DNA of 64,000 bases from Bactericera cockerelli. Its lineage: Eukaryota > Arthropoda > Insecta > Hemiptera > Triozidae. Each line of letters begins with the position of its first letter. Within the stretch, counting starts at the first letter, position 1. Both the position numbers and the translations under genes were made by a program. Location of the stretch: NCBI GenBank assembly GCA_024516035.1, contig CM044961.1:7495796-7559795 (forward strand). Direction: 5' to 3'. Under the pieces are notes generated by a model that was given only the letters and a program-made list of their open reading frames with translations, did not search any database and had not been told where the DNA came from. Shown in pieces: positions 53,030 through 63,747 of the stretch.

Positions 53030-55747
53030 TGACTTCAGAATTTTGATTCTCATACTTCATAATTTTTTAGACTTCAGAATTTTGACTAGTTTTGTGCATC
53101 TTCTAACATTATTTGAACTTGTCTAATTAAAAGTGCGGCTTCACACTAGGCGATTCAAAATGGGACATAACCGCGCCGCACCCTGTACTTCACAATTTTG
53201 TAGACCCCGGAATTTTGATTCTCAAACTTCACAATTTTGTAGACTCCCGAATTTTGATTCTCATACTTCACAATTTTGTAGACTACGGAATTTTGATTCT
53301 CATACTTCACAATTTGTAGACTCCGGAATTTTGATTCTCATACTTCACAATTTTGTAGACTCAGAATTTTGAATTTCATACTTCATAATTTTGTAGACTC
53401 AGAATTTTGATTCTCATACTTCACAATTTTGTAGACTTAAGAATTTGGATTCTCATACTTCACAATTTTGTAGACTCAGAATTTTGATTCTCATACTTCA
53501 CAATTTTGTAGACTCCGGAATTTTGATTCTCATACTTCACAATTTTGTAGACTCCCGAATTTTGATTCTCATACTTCACAATTTTGTAGACCCCGGAATT
53601 TTGATTCTCATACATCACAATTTTGTAAACTCAGAATTCTGATTCTCATACTTCACAATTTTGTAGACTCAGAATTTTGATTCTCATACTTCACAATTTT
53701 GTAGACTACGGAATTTTGATTCTCATACTTCACAATTTTGTAGACTCAGAATTTTGATTCTCATACTTCACAATTTTGTAGACTACGGAATTTTGATTCT
53801 CATACTTCACAATTTTGTAGACTCAGAATTTTGATTCTCATACTTCACTATTTTATAGACTACGGAATTTTGATTCTCATACTTCACAATTTTGTAGACC
53901 CCGGAATTTTGATTCTCATACATCACAATTTTGTAAACTCAGAATTCTGATTCTCATACTTCACAATTTTGTAGACCCCGGAATTTTGATTCTCAAACTT
54001 CACAATTTTGTAGACTCCCGAATTTTGATTCTCATACTTCACAATTTTGTAGACTCAAAATTTTGATTCTCATACTTCACAATTTTGTAGACTACGGAAT
54101 TTTGATTCTCATACTTCACAATTTTGTAGACTCAGAATTTTGATTCTCATACTTCACAATTTTGTAGACTCAGAATTTTGAATTTCATACTTCATAATTT
54201 TGTAGACTCAGAATTTTGATTCTCATACTTCACAATTTTGTAGACTTAAGAATTTGGATTCTCATACTTCACAATTTTGTAGACTCAGAATTTTGATTCT
54301 CATACTTCACAATTTTGTAGACTCCGGAATTTTGATTCTCATACTTCACAATTTTGTAGACTCCCGAATTTTGATTCTCATACTTCACAATTTTGTAGAC
54401 TCAGAATTTTGATTCTCATACTTCACAATTTTGTAGACTACGGAATTTTGATTCTCATACTTCACAATTTGTAGACTCCGGAATTTTGATTCTCATACTT
54501 CACAATTTTGTAGACTCAGAATTTTGAATTTCATACTTCATAATTTTGTAGACTCAGAATTTTGATTCTCATACTTCACAATTTTGTAGACTTAAGAATT
54601 TGGATTCTCATACTTCACAATTTTGTAGACTCAGAATTTTGATTCTCATACTTCACAATTTTGTAGACTCCGGAATTTTGATTCTCATACTTCACAATTT
54701 TGTAGACTCCCGAATTTTGATTCTCATACTTCACAATTTTGTAGACCCCGGAATTTTGATTCTCATACATCACAATTTTGTAAACTCAGAATTCTGATTC
54801 TCATACTTCACAATTTTGTAGACTCAGAATTTTGATTCTCATACTTCACAATTTTGTAGACTACGGAATTTTGATTCTCATACTTCACAATTTTGTAGAC
54901 TCAGAATTTTGATTCTCATACTTCACAATTTTGTAGACTACGGAATTTTGATTCTCATACTTCACAATTTTGTAGACTCAGAATTTTGATTCTCATACTT
55001 CACTATTTTATAGACTACGGAATTTTGATTCTCATACTTCACAATTTTGTAGACCCCGGAATTTTGATTCTCATACATCACAATTTTGTAAACTCAGAAT
55101 TCTGATTCTCATACTTCACAATTTTGTAGACCCCGGAATTTTGATTCTCAAACTTCACAATTTTGTAGACTCCCGAATTTTGATTCTCATACTTCACAAT
55201 TTTGTAGACTCAAAATTTTGATTCTCATACTTCACAATTTTGTAGACTACGGAATTTTGATTCTCATACTTCACAATTTTGTAGACTCAGAATTTTGATT
55301 CTCATACTTCACAATTTTGTAGACTCAGAATTTTGAATTTCATACTTCATAATTTTGTAGACTCAGAATTTTGATTCTCATACTTCACAATTTTGTAGAC
55401 TTAAGAATTTGGATTCTCATACTTCACAATTTTGTAGACTCAGAATTTTGATTCTCATACTTCACAATTTTGTAGACTCCGGAATTTTGATTCTCATACT
55501 TCACAATTTTGTAGACTCCCGAATTTTGATTCTCATACTTCACAATTTTGTAGACTCAGAATTTTGATTCTCATACTTCACAATTTTGTAGACTACGGAA
55601 TTTTGATTCTCATACTTCACAATTTTGTAGACTCAGAATTTTGATTCTCATACATTACAATTTTGTAGACTACGGAATTTTGATTCTCATACTTCACAAT
55701 TTTGTAGACTCAGAATTTTGATTCTCATACTTCACAATTTTGTAGAC
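53030..55747. repeat. 38/39-bp satellite array with 1155-bp higher-order repeat, copy 2
   Basis: Same monomer as 24440-25545. Rare variants recur at fixed spacing: GTAGACTTAAGAATTTGGAT starts at 53431, 54240, 54586 and 55395, i.e. two pairs exactly 1155 bp apart, and the variants between them repeat in order. A 1155-bp block has therefore been duplicated in tandem. The array is interrupted near 53085-53185 by non-satellite sequence (CATTATTTGAACTTGTCTAA). Confidence 0.95.
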
Positions 55748-57514
55748 AGTACCTGTAAGAGTAAAGATACTTAAATTATTAGTGTTTTTTTTTAATGTTC
55801 ACTTATTTGAAAGATTTTTGTGGTTTGGAAAACAGCAAATTAGATCATCCGAGTAGCAATGATTAGTCACTTTCTGGTTTAAATTAGGTTAGTATTTAAT
55901 TCCTTGCTAAGAAGCTTTGTATTGTTAAATTGATACGATTAGTTCACTATGTCAAATTTAATAGGTATAAACATTAAACAACAACCCTAAGATTCAGAAT
56001 TCTTAGTAAACTCTACTTTTGTGGCTAACATTTGTTCTGGTAAATTCCTAGTGGTATAATAATTGTCAACTATCTTTTGAATTTTAATAAAAAACGAGGC
56101 TTTACATTTTAGAACGTTACTTTACCTAACATTATTTTTCAACTCAACTTTTCTGAATAAAAAATATTTATACTTACATTTGTTATAGAACATTGATTAT
56201 ATTGTCATATTAAAGGTAAAATGGTGACTTTTTAAGCTTTGAAGGAAAACTAAAGTAAAAATGCATGAGATTTATTGGATCAGGAATCCTAAGATAGTAC
56301 AAAAAAATCTCTCGTATACTGTTCTTGGTCAATCCTCATTTGGTTTCATCTGTCAAAATTATGATCAAGTCATCAAGTTTCGGTTAAGATTTCTCCGCCA
56401 ACGTTCATGACTTTGACGAGTGGCTTCGTTTCTAATCTTGATGTGACTTATCTGAAAATAATATGAGTAAAAAGAGAGCAAACTTGATCTATACATTACA
56501 TTATGTTACTCGCTAAGAAGCTTTTGTGAGCCTTCTAATAAATTTTGGAAATGCGATTTGTGTTCCAAAATATGTTTCTAAATTCGATTCCTACGAATGT
56601 GATGGCGGAACCTCTAGATGTGGAATTTAAACGAGACATTTTTTTTAATTGGCACCAAAAAACTAGAAAACCTTTTATGAATATAAAGTTTTTACCCATA
56701 GTTTATTAGAGTCGACTATAATACGTGTTCAACTCTCAAGCCAGAAACGCTCTATGTCATTAAGAACTTCAATCGTAAGCTATTTTAGTTCTAGTTACAG
56801 CTCTATTCTAGATCATTCGAGACGGCATTGATACAACATTTAAATAAATAGTTTTCACAAAATCACTGAAGTTAAACAAAAACTGTTAGGGTTCAGACTT
56901 GGTTGATGACCACTCAAATTGGAAATATTTTGATGCTGGCTATTCCTGGCCCAACCCAGGTACCCAGCTTAGGGAGTGATGCGTTTTCTCCAATGGTGTC
57001 ACAAAATCGAAGAAAAAAAATACCTGATCGTGGTTTTGAACAGTTCCGAAAGGATTGAACCGCGCCATGTATCCCATTGTCCTTTGTTTCTTCTTCTAAT
57101 GGAAGGTGATTCTGTGTTTCTTCTAATTGAATGAATAATTCTTTACCATAAATTTTGATTGACAGTTAAATTTTGTTTTTCTATTTTTTAATTAGTATGA
57201 ATTTTTATAACCTATTTGATATTCTTTGAAATATAAAATAAACTGGCCAATTGGTAAAATTTATGTGGTTTCGATATTATTATGAAAAGAATGAGATATG
57301 AAATATCTGGCTGTACAAATTGTAGGTTTATGTTATCTATTTGGCATAGGATATTTAAGCTTCTTTCTAAGGACCGGACGCAGAATTTATTTTCTGTTTT
57401 AACATATAGAGTGATTTTGCATTTTGGTTGGTCTATCTGTTCTGCAATAGCTAACTTCTAAAAGGACTCTTTACATTTCAAATGTTACATTCACTCCATG
57501 TCAATGATCACCAG
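55748..57514. other. Intronic backbone of the duplicated unit, copy 2
   Basis: Matches 25546-27368; no gene seen. Small indels separate the copies. Confidence 0.6.
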
Positions 57515-57686
57515 GTCTGGCTACTGATCCTAATCTCCCTGGTGCTGACCGGTCCAATCATTCACCTGATCATGCGAGTCAGGAACAGGTGCTGTGGCAC
57601 CCGATCAGAGTTGTACCCCATCTCAGCTTGCACCTGGTTTGTGTACTCTCATGAAGCAGGGCTCTCCACTCTGAACCCGCAAACCG
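57515..57686 (+). pseudogene. Ionotropic-receptor-like exon relic, copy 2
   Basis: VWLLILISLVLTGPIIHLIM, RVRNRCCGTRSELYPISACT, WFVYSHEAGLSTLNPQTG. Three bases shorter than copy 1 and closer to a plausible receptor sequence (LILISL without the extra codon). It carries the same frame disturbance around ATGAAGCAGGG. Confidence 0.5.
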
Positions 57687-57720
57687 GTGAGATTATTGTT
57701 ATGATTATTTTTTATTTTAT

Positions 57721-57940
57721 TGTCTGTCCCGGTAGCTCAGTGGTAAAGGCGGCACTCTATGAATCCAAAGACTCCAGAGGTCGTGGGTTCGAAACCCAGC
57801 CGGGACATGACAAGTTATCCTCCCATTTGGGATTTTTACCACATAATAATAATATGTCTTGGGCTTACTGCTGGAATAATGGGGCTTTAATAGTCTTAAT
57901 CGGGTAGTATAAATAAGGCGATATTATTATTATTATTATT
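57721..57940 (+). mobile_element. T1 SINE, best-preserved copy
   Basis: TGTCCCGGTAGCTCAGTGGT (A box), GTCGTGGGTTCGAAACCCAG (B box) and CCGGGACA: 7-bp acceptor arms GTCCCGG/CCGGGAC still pair. Body to (ATT)n tail. Confidence 0.85.
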
Positions 57941-58267
57941 ATTTTTGATTATGATTAGTATATGCAGTGAGCTTTGTGTTTTAAAATAGATAGACCTTGC
58001 TAAGCGGAGAGTTGGAAGAATTTCATCTGTATCTGTACAGTCAGGGTGACCATAGGAGTAAGTGATCAATGGGATCAGTAGAGGATCTTGGGTGGAAGAG
58101 ATTGCCAAAGGCAATAACCCCGCCCTTTAGTTCGGACATGAAAATAAATAATTAAGTAAAACAATAAAAAGACAAGTGTTTTCTATCTTCAAATTATTTC
58201 GATTTGTTTTACTAAGAGTTGTGTATAATTATGAGTTTTTCCTGAGAACTTATATATTTCATACATA

Positions 58268-59152
58268 CAGGGTGAGCATAAAGTCTCACCCCACCCCCCG
58301 TATCTCAAGAATGGCTGAAAATACAAGGAAACGCAAAAACCCATATTCCTTAATTTTTAGGGGGATTAATTTTCAGCCAAAAAAATTTTGCCTACACGGC
58401 CCCAGTCAGGCTGGGCATGGACCAACTTTAAAATCTTAAATAGAATGGTATATCTTGTGGCATATTGTTTTAAAGGTCTCATAGAGAGAAGTTCATTACA
58501 ACAAATTTCAGTGAGCTACGATTTACCGTTCTTGAGATACAGGGTCGGACGTCCTGCGTAATATCCATATATTTTGACCTATAACTCGTTGACCGTAAAT
58601 TCCAAAAAAATAAAATTTGTTGATAATAACTCCTTATCGCAAGAACTTTCGAACAAGTTAAAACTTGATTTGTTTTTTCGTTAAAAATTTTCGGACTGTT
58701 CGTCTGGCTGGCTGACGAAACCGACCAGAAACTGATATCAACAGAGTATGTCGAGTTATACCTTTTTCGACAGGGCTTGTCATAAGGAATTATTATTAAC
58801 AATAAAAATTTTCTCCATAATTTACGGTTAATGAGTTATAGGTCAAAATATATGGATATTACGCAGGACGTTCGACCTTGTATCTCGAGAACGGTAAGTC
58901 GTAGCTCACTGAAATTTGTTGTAATGAACTTTTCTCTATGAGACCTTTAAAACAATATGCCACAAGACATACCATTCTATTTAAGATTTTAAAGTTGGTC
59001 CATGCCCAGCCTGACTGGGGCAGTGTAGGCAATTTTTTTTTGGCTGAAAATGGATCCTCCTAAAAATTAAGGAATACGGGTTTTTGCGTTTTCTTTTATT
59101 TTCAACCATTCTCGAGATACGGGGGGTGGGGTGAGACTTTATGCTCACCCTG
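58268..59152. mobile_element. Fold-back element 1 (885 bp)
   Basis: CAGGGTGAGCATAAAGTCTC and its exact complement at the two ends, TA on both sides, arms about 0.4 kb each around a short spacer. No coding sequence beyond chance. Confidence 0.88.
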
Positions 59153-59166
59153 TATATTATGTATAC

Positions 59167-60055
59167 CAGGGTCTTCATAAAGTCTCACCCAGGCCTAGGT
59201 TTCTCGAAAACGACTCAGAATATCAAAAAACGCAAAAACCCGTATTCCTTTATATTTAGGGGGATTGATTTTCAGCCAAATTTTTTTTGCCTACATGGCC
59301 CCAGTCAGGCTGGGCATGGACCAACTTTAAAATCTTAAATAGAATGGTATGTCTTGTGGCATATTGTTTTTAAGGTCTTATTAAGAGAAGTTCATTACAA
59401 CAAATTTTAGTGAGCTACGACTTACCGTTCTTGAGATACAGGGTCGGACGTCCTGCGTAATATCCATATATTTTGACCTATAACTCGTTACCCGTAAATT
59501 ATGGAGAATTTTTTTTTTGTTAATAATAACTCCTTATGGCAAGAACTTTCGAACAAGTTAAAACTTGATTTGTTTTTTCGTTAAATTTTTTTCGACTGTT
59601 CGTCCGGCTGGCTGACGAAACCGACCAGAAACTAACATCAACAGAGTATGTCGAGTTATAACTTGTTCGAAAGGTCTTGTCATAAGGAGTTATTATTAAC
59701 AAGAAAATTTTTCTCCATAATTTACGGTTAACGAGTTACAGGTCAAAATATATGGATATTACACAGGACGTCCGACCCTGTATCTCGAGAACGGTAAGTC
59801 GTAGCACACTGAAATTTATTGTAATGAACTTCTCTCAATAAGACCTTTAAAACAATATGCCACAAGACATGCCATTCTGTTTAAGATTTTAAAGTTGGTC
59901 CATGCCCAGCCTGACTGGGGCCGTGTAGGCAAAAAAAAAAAATTGGCTGAAAATAAATCCCCCTAAATATAAAGGAATACGGGTTTTTGCGTTTTTTGAT
60001 ATTCTGAGTCGTTTTCGAGAAACCTAGGCCTGGGTGAGACTTTATGAAGACCCTG
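59167..60055. mobile_element. Fold-back element 2 (889 bp)
   Basis: CAGGGTCTTCATAAAGTCTC and complement; the outer ~80 bp differ from element 1 but the inner arms and spacer (GGCTGGCTGACGAAACCGAC) are the same family. TA follows the right end; the left border has one extra C after TA. Confidence 0.87.
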
Positions 60056-60130
60056 TATAATTATTTATTTTTTCTTTATTTTTTTCTTCTCTTATATTGT
60101 ATTTTAATTTGTAATTATTTGTGTTGTATA

Positions 60131-60995
60131 CAGGGTGGGGCAAAAGTCTGGAAGCCCCTGAATAACTTTCGAATGGCTTCTTCGGTAAAATTAATATTTT
60201 GTATGGTAAACCGGGCTAATTAGACCTTCTTTTAGAGTGGGGTCGATTTTTGTTACCGGCCCCCATGTCGGGGCCAGGGGGGCCAAATTCATTTTTTTAA
60301 ATACGAACCCCCACCTTGCGATACATTTTTGAAAAGGTCTTTAAATAAGAAATACATTGGTACAAATTTTATTTTTTTAATATTAACTGTTTGCAAATGG
60401 TGTCCAACTTTGTGTATGCAGTAAAGTCTGAAAACCCCTGAATATCTTTTGAACGGGCTTTCTCAGTAAATTGAAAACTGTGCACGGTAAGTCGGGGTAG
60501 TTAGACCTTTCCAAAAATGTATCGCAAGGTGGGGTTTCGTATTAAAAAAAATGAAGTTGGCCTCCCTGGCCCCGACATGGGGGCCGGTAAAAAAAAATCG
60601 GTCCCATTCTAATATAAGGTCTAATTACCAAGGATTACCGTGCACAATTTTAAATTTACTGAGAAAGCTCTTTCGAAAGATATTCAGGGGTTTCCAGACT
60701 TTACTGCATACACAAAGTTGGACGCAATTTCCGAACAGTTAATATTAAAAAAAATAAAATTTGCACCAATGTATTTCTTATTTGAAGACCTTTTCAAAAA
60801 TGTATCGCAAGGTAGGGGTTCGTATTTAAAAAAATGAAGTTGGCCCCCTTGGCCCCGACATGGGGGCCGGTAACAAAAATCGACCCCACTCTATAAGAAG
60901 GTCTTATTAGCCCGGTTTACCATACAAAATATTAATTTTTCCAAAGAAGCCATTCGAAAGTTATTCAGGGGTTTCCAGACTTTTGCCCCACCCTG
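60131..60995. mobile_element. Fold-back element 3 (865 bp), different family
   Basis: CAGGGTGGGGCAAAAGTCTG and complement, TA on both sides. Arms contain GGGGCCGGTAA and AAATGTATCGCAAGGT blocks and a further internal inverted repetition of the GGTTTCCAGACTTT sequence near the centre. Confidence 0.87.
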
Positions 60996-61066
60996 TATAA
61001 TATGTCCAATTAATAAAGTGTAAATAAATAAATCTTGTTACTATCTAGACAGCGAAGATAGTATCT

Positions 61067-61350
61067 ATATATCAGCCAGCGTCGATGGCATGTTGAATAC
61101 ACCGGTTCCCTTCAGAACACCGAAGTTAAGCGACATCCAGCGAGGTTAAGACTTGGATGGGTGACCATTCAAATTCTAATTCTCGTGACGCTGGCTTTTC
61201 CCGGCCCCACTCAGGCTGGGTGAGGTCAATGTGAGTAGCAGGTTTGTGAGTTTCCTGCGAATGGAGGGTAAAACCCCCGTCGTGATATGACCATGGCAGT
61301 TGAAAGCGACGTTAAACCCCACAAAAAAAAAGAAAAAAAAAAAAAAAAAA
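61067..61350 (+). mobile_element. 5S rRNA-derived SINE, copy 2 only
   Basis: 61073-61168 is 5S-like: GTTGAATACACCGGTTCCCT, ACACCGAAGTTAAGCGACAT and GACTTGGATGGGTGACCA keep the 5S internal promoter (A box, C box). Then the body shared with T5 (GGCCCCACTCAGGCTGGGTG) and an A-rich tail. Flanked by an exact 13-bp duplication GAAGATAGTATCT (61054-61066, 61351-61363); copy 1 has one copy of it. Confidence 0.9.
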
Positions 61351-61489
61351 GAAGATAGTATCTTGACAGAGTCGACATAGGAATACGGCCAATACGGGTA
61401 AGAATAGGTAAATATTGGTGTATTAAAGTGGGTAGAATTAGTTCTACGGGTAAAGGAATGTCCATAATGAAGCTATGAGCAGGGTTACG

Positions 61490-61650
61490 GCTTACATTAT
61501 TCCGACAGTAAGCCCAAGACGCATTATTATGTGGTCAAAATCCCAAATTGGAGGATAACTTGTCATGTCCCGGCTGGGTTTCGAACCCACGACTTCTGGA
61601 ATCTCTGGATTCACAGAGTGCCGCCTTTACCACTGAGCTACCGGGACAGA
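61490..61650 (-). mobile_element. T1 SINE, reverse, shared with copy 1
   Basis: GGGTTTCGAACCCACGACTT and GAGCTACCGGGACAG; same as 28125-28277. Confidence 0.8.
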
Positions 61651-62162
61651 TTAGAAAAGCGAGTTTGAGTAATTGTGATATCACCATTCTGATTAACACA
61701 AAAATGAACATCCGATAAATTCCAATAGTATAGGGAGAAAAATAGATAATCATTTTCCATAGCAAAAGTCTTATCTCAAGAAACCTTAGTAAATAGGATA
61801 ACTACTATCAGTATATTATGTATTTATTACATGGTAAATAAGTTAGATACCATACATCACACGGTGTATAACTATTATCAAGTGCTACTATGCATATTTA
61901 TTTTGTTTTATTGTTTTCTCAATAATAAATCACAATAATTTAATCAGAAGGTTCATAATTCGAACTTTTAACTTTTTATCTTGGTCCTTCTCTAATAGGT
62001 TCAAAACTGATAATGGTCTGAATAATAATAAAATTTAAAAAAATCATTTTTTTTTCAAACGCTCCAATCATGGTGCAGTTACATCTAAATTTACAATTTA
62101 AATAAAAATTGATTTTTTTAACTGTAAAAATGGTAAATTCAAAATGAAAATACATGAAATGC

Positions 62163-62452
62163 GTAGTCACCGTGGCAGAGTGAGTTAGCGCGCTTGGCAT
62201 TGCACGCATGGTGACCTGGGTTCGATTCCCAGCGGGGTAGGATTTTTTCTGCTCTGTACTTGGATGTTCGGGGTCCACTCATACCTCGTGAGGAAAAATG
62301 AGTAGCTGCTTTGATGTGAAGCAGCGACCAGTGGCAGAATCATAGGCAAAAAAAAAAATATACAAGATATTGTAAATTAAAGTGGTAAAGTCCTATGATT
62401 CTGCGCTACCCACTAATATTGTGACATAATAACACAAAGAAAAAGCATTATT
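62163..62452 (+). mobile_element. T4 SINE specific to copy 2, full length
   Basis: GTGGCAGAGTGAGTTAGCGC (A box), CTGGGTTCGATTCCCAGCGG (B box), body, and a GACATAATAACACAAAGAAA end. Exact 14-bp duplication AATACATGAAATGC at 62149-62162 and 62453-62466; copy 1 (about 28787) is uninterrupted. Confidence 0.88.
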
Positions 62453-62569
62453 AATACATGAAATGCATGGGAACTATGTTCTCCGTTACATTACATTCTG
62501 CAGCGCTGTGTCTTTCTTTCTATAGGCGTTCTTCACACCTCGGCCGAGGTGTCTGATAAAATAACTCAC

Positions 62570-62656
62570 CACATTGGGGGCAGCTTGTGTCCGGATAGGT
62601 ATTTGACGTTCTCGTGGGTCTCACTTATAATTTTCATATGGTTTTTGCCTTCATAA
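62570..62656 (-). pseudogene. Decayed partial copy of Gpdh exon A, copy 2
   Basis: Encodes [20 protein letters not shown] sequence and a GTGAGT donor, but with one C missing from the C-run (frame break) and no acceptor. Copy 1 has a more decayed version at 28902. Confidence 0.78.
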
Positions 62657-62685
62657 TTATTAATAAATAACTAATTTAATTAAGA

Positions 62686-63100
62686 CCAGTCATAACATAT
62701 GGTAGTGAATGTTGGGTAATAACACAAGACCAGGAAAAATTAAGGAGATTCGAAAGGAAAATCTATGGAGGCAGTCAAATCAATGAAACAGACTGGAGAA
62801 TCCGCAACAACCAGGAAATCAATGACATTCTAAATTATGAAGATATCGTCAAATTCTCAGACTCAGATGGTTTGGCCACATCCAACGAATGGAAGAAGAA
62901 AGAATGCCCAAAAAAATATTAAATGCCAAATTATACAACCCAAGAAAGAAAGGAAGACCACGCCTTACATGGATGGACCAAGTTCAAAGTGACCTGAAAA
63001 CAATGAAAGTGAAAGGAATGGGGAAATTTGGTGAAGGACAGACATGTTTGGAGGCGTATTGTTGAGGAGGCCAAGGCTCACATCGGGCTGTAGTGCCACT
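62686..63100 (+). pseudogene. LINE reverse-transcriptase C-terminal fragment
   Basis: RPVITYGSECWVITQDQEKL, RRFERKIYGGSQINETDWRI, then one frameshift near 62864 and RWFGHIQRMEEERMPKKILN, GRPRLTWMDQVQSDLKTMKV. TYGSE.W...ERK....G and LRWFGH..RM..ER.PKK..GRPR..W.D.V..DL are typical of the end of the ORF of RTE/CR1-like non-LTR retrotransposons. 5'-truncated; not present at this place in copy 1. Confidence 0.8.
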
Positions 63101-63156
63101 TGGTAAGGTAAGGGTAATTTAGTTTTATTAACTTGTCTATCAATTTAATAACTCAC

Positions 63157-63334
63157 CACATTGGGGGGCAGCTTGTGTCCGGGTAAGTACTTGACGTTCT
63201 CGTGAGTTTCGTTGATAATCTCCGTCAGCTTCTTGCCGTCGATCAGTTCCTCGTAGACATACATGGTGACGCGGTCATCAAAGCTGTCCAGACGCGCCGC
63301 ATTGGCGCCGATGATCTTGGCGATGGCAGAACCC
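63157..63334 (-). CDS. Gpdh: Gpdh exon A, copy 2
   Basis: Same 59 residues as copy 1 exon A ([20 protein letters not shown] ... GHKLPPNV), five synonymous differences, acceptor TCGTTTCCAG, donor GTG/GTGAGT. As the rightmost exon seen, it is the first to follow the missing exon 1, which should end in phase 2 after GSGNW and lie beyond 64000. Confidence 0.94.
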
Positions 63335-63375
63335 CTGGAAACGAGAGCAACACATGACGTGAAGACCATATAACA

Positions 63376-63735
63376 TAGTCTGGCTGGGGGAATTTTTTTT
63401 TTTTTTTTTTTTTTATCTCTGTTTACACGCATATTATATGCAATTACGTAAACAGGTAACGGGATTTTAAAAAATTAAAATTAAAAAAAAAAATTAAAGT
63501 TAAAATTAAACGTTAAACAGGAAGAAGACCAGTGTCCCGCTAGAGGACTATAAACAGAGAACAGACTAGCCAACAACAGCCAACAGACTACGAGCCAGGC
63601 TAGCTTGCAGTTTCCCATAATTCCCAAGGGTTTAATGGCTTATAAAGAAAAGTTTAAGTCCTCATGATGGTTGATCGCACATAGAAATATGTAGTTCAGG
63701 ACGAGCTGTAGCCAATCTGGCTACAACAACAACAA
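63376..63735 (+). mobile_element. A-element with internal A/T insertion, copy 2
   Basis: GTCTGGCTGGGGGAA, T run, GTTAAACAGGAAGAAGACCA to (CAA)n; counterpart of 35112-35535 with a deletion in the distal part. Confidence 0.75.
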
Positions 63736-63747
63736 CATATGACATTT

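Larger units (their letters stand above)
58085..61035 (+). mobile_element. H-element of copy 2, split by fold-back insertions
   Basis: The head GGTGGAAGAGATTGCCAAAG lies at 58091 and the tail ATGTCCAATTAATAAAGTGT at 61003-61035. The pre-insertion site GAGGATCTTGTTACTAT is intact in copy 1 (27958), and CTTG is repeated at both borders here. About 2.7 kb of later insertions separate head and tail. Confidence 0.75.

Noticed and set aside
57721..57808. True tRNA gene
   Set aside because: The A/B boxes and acceptor arms are good, but the anticodon arm is irregular, and the same sequence recurs with a constant SINE body and tail.
58176..59338. Frames of 65-107 codons over the fold-back elements
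   Set aside because: They appear on both arms in opposite orientation as expected of a palindrome, and have no protein features.
61073..61168. Functional 5S rRNA gene
   Set aside because: Lacks the 5' end and a T-run terminator after the 5S part, continues into a SINE body and A-tail, and has a target duplication.
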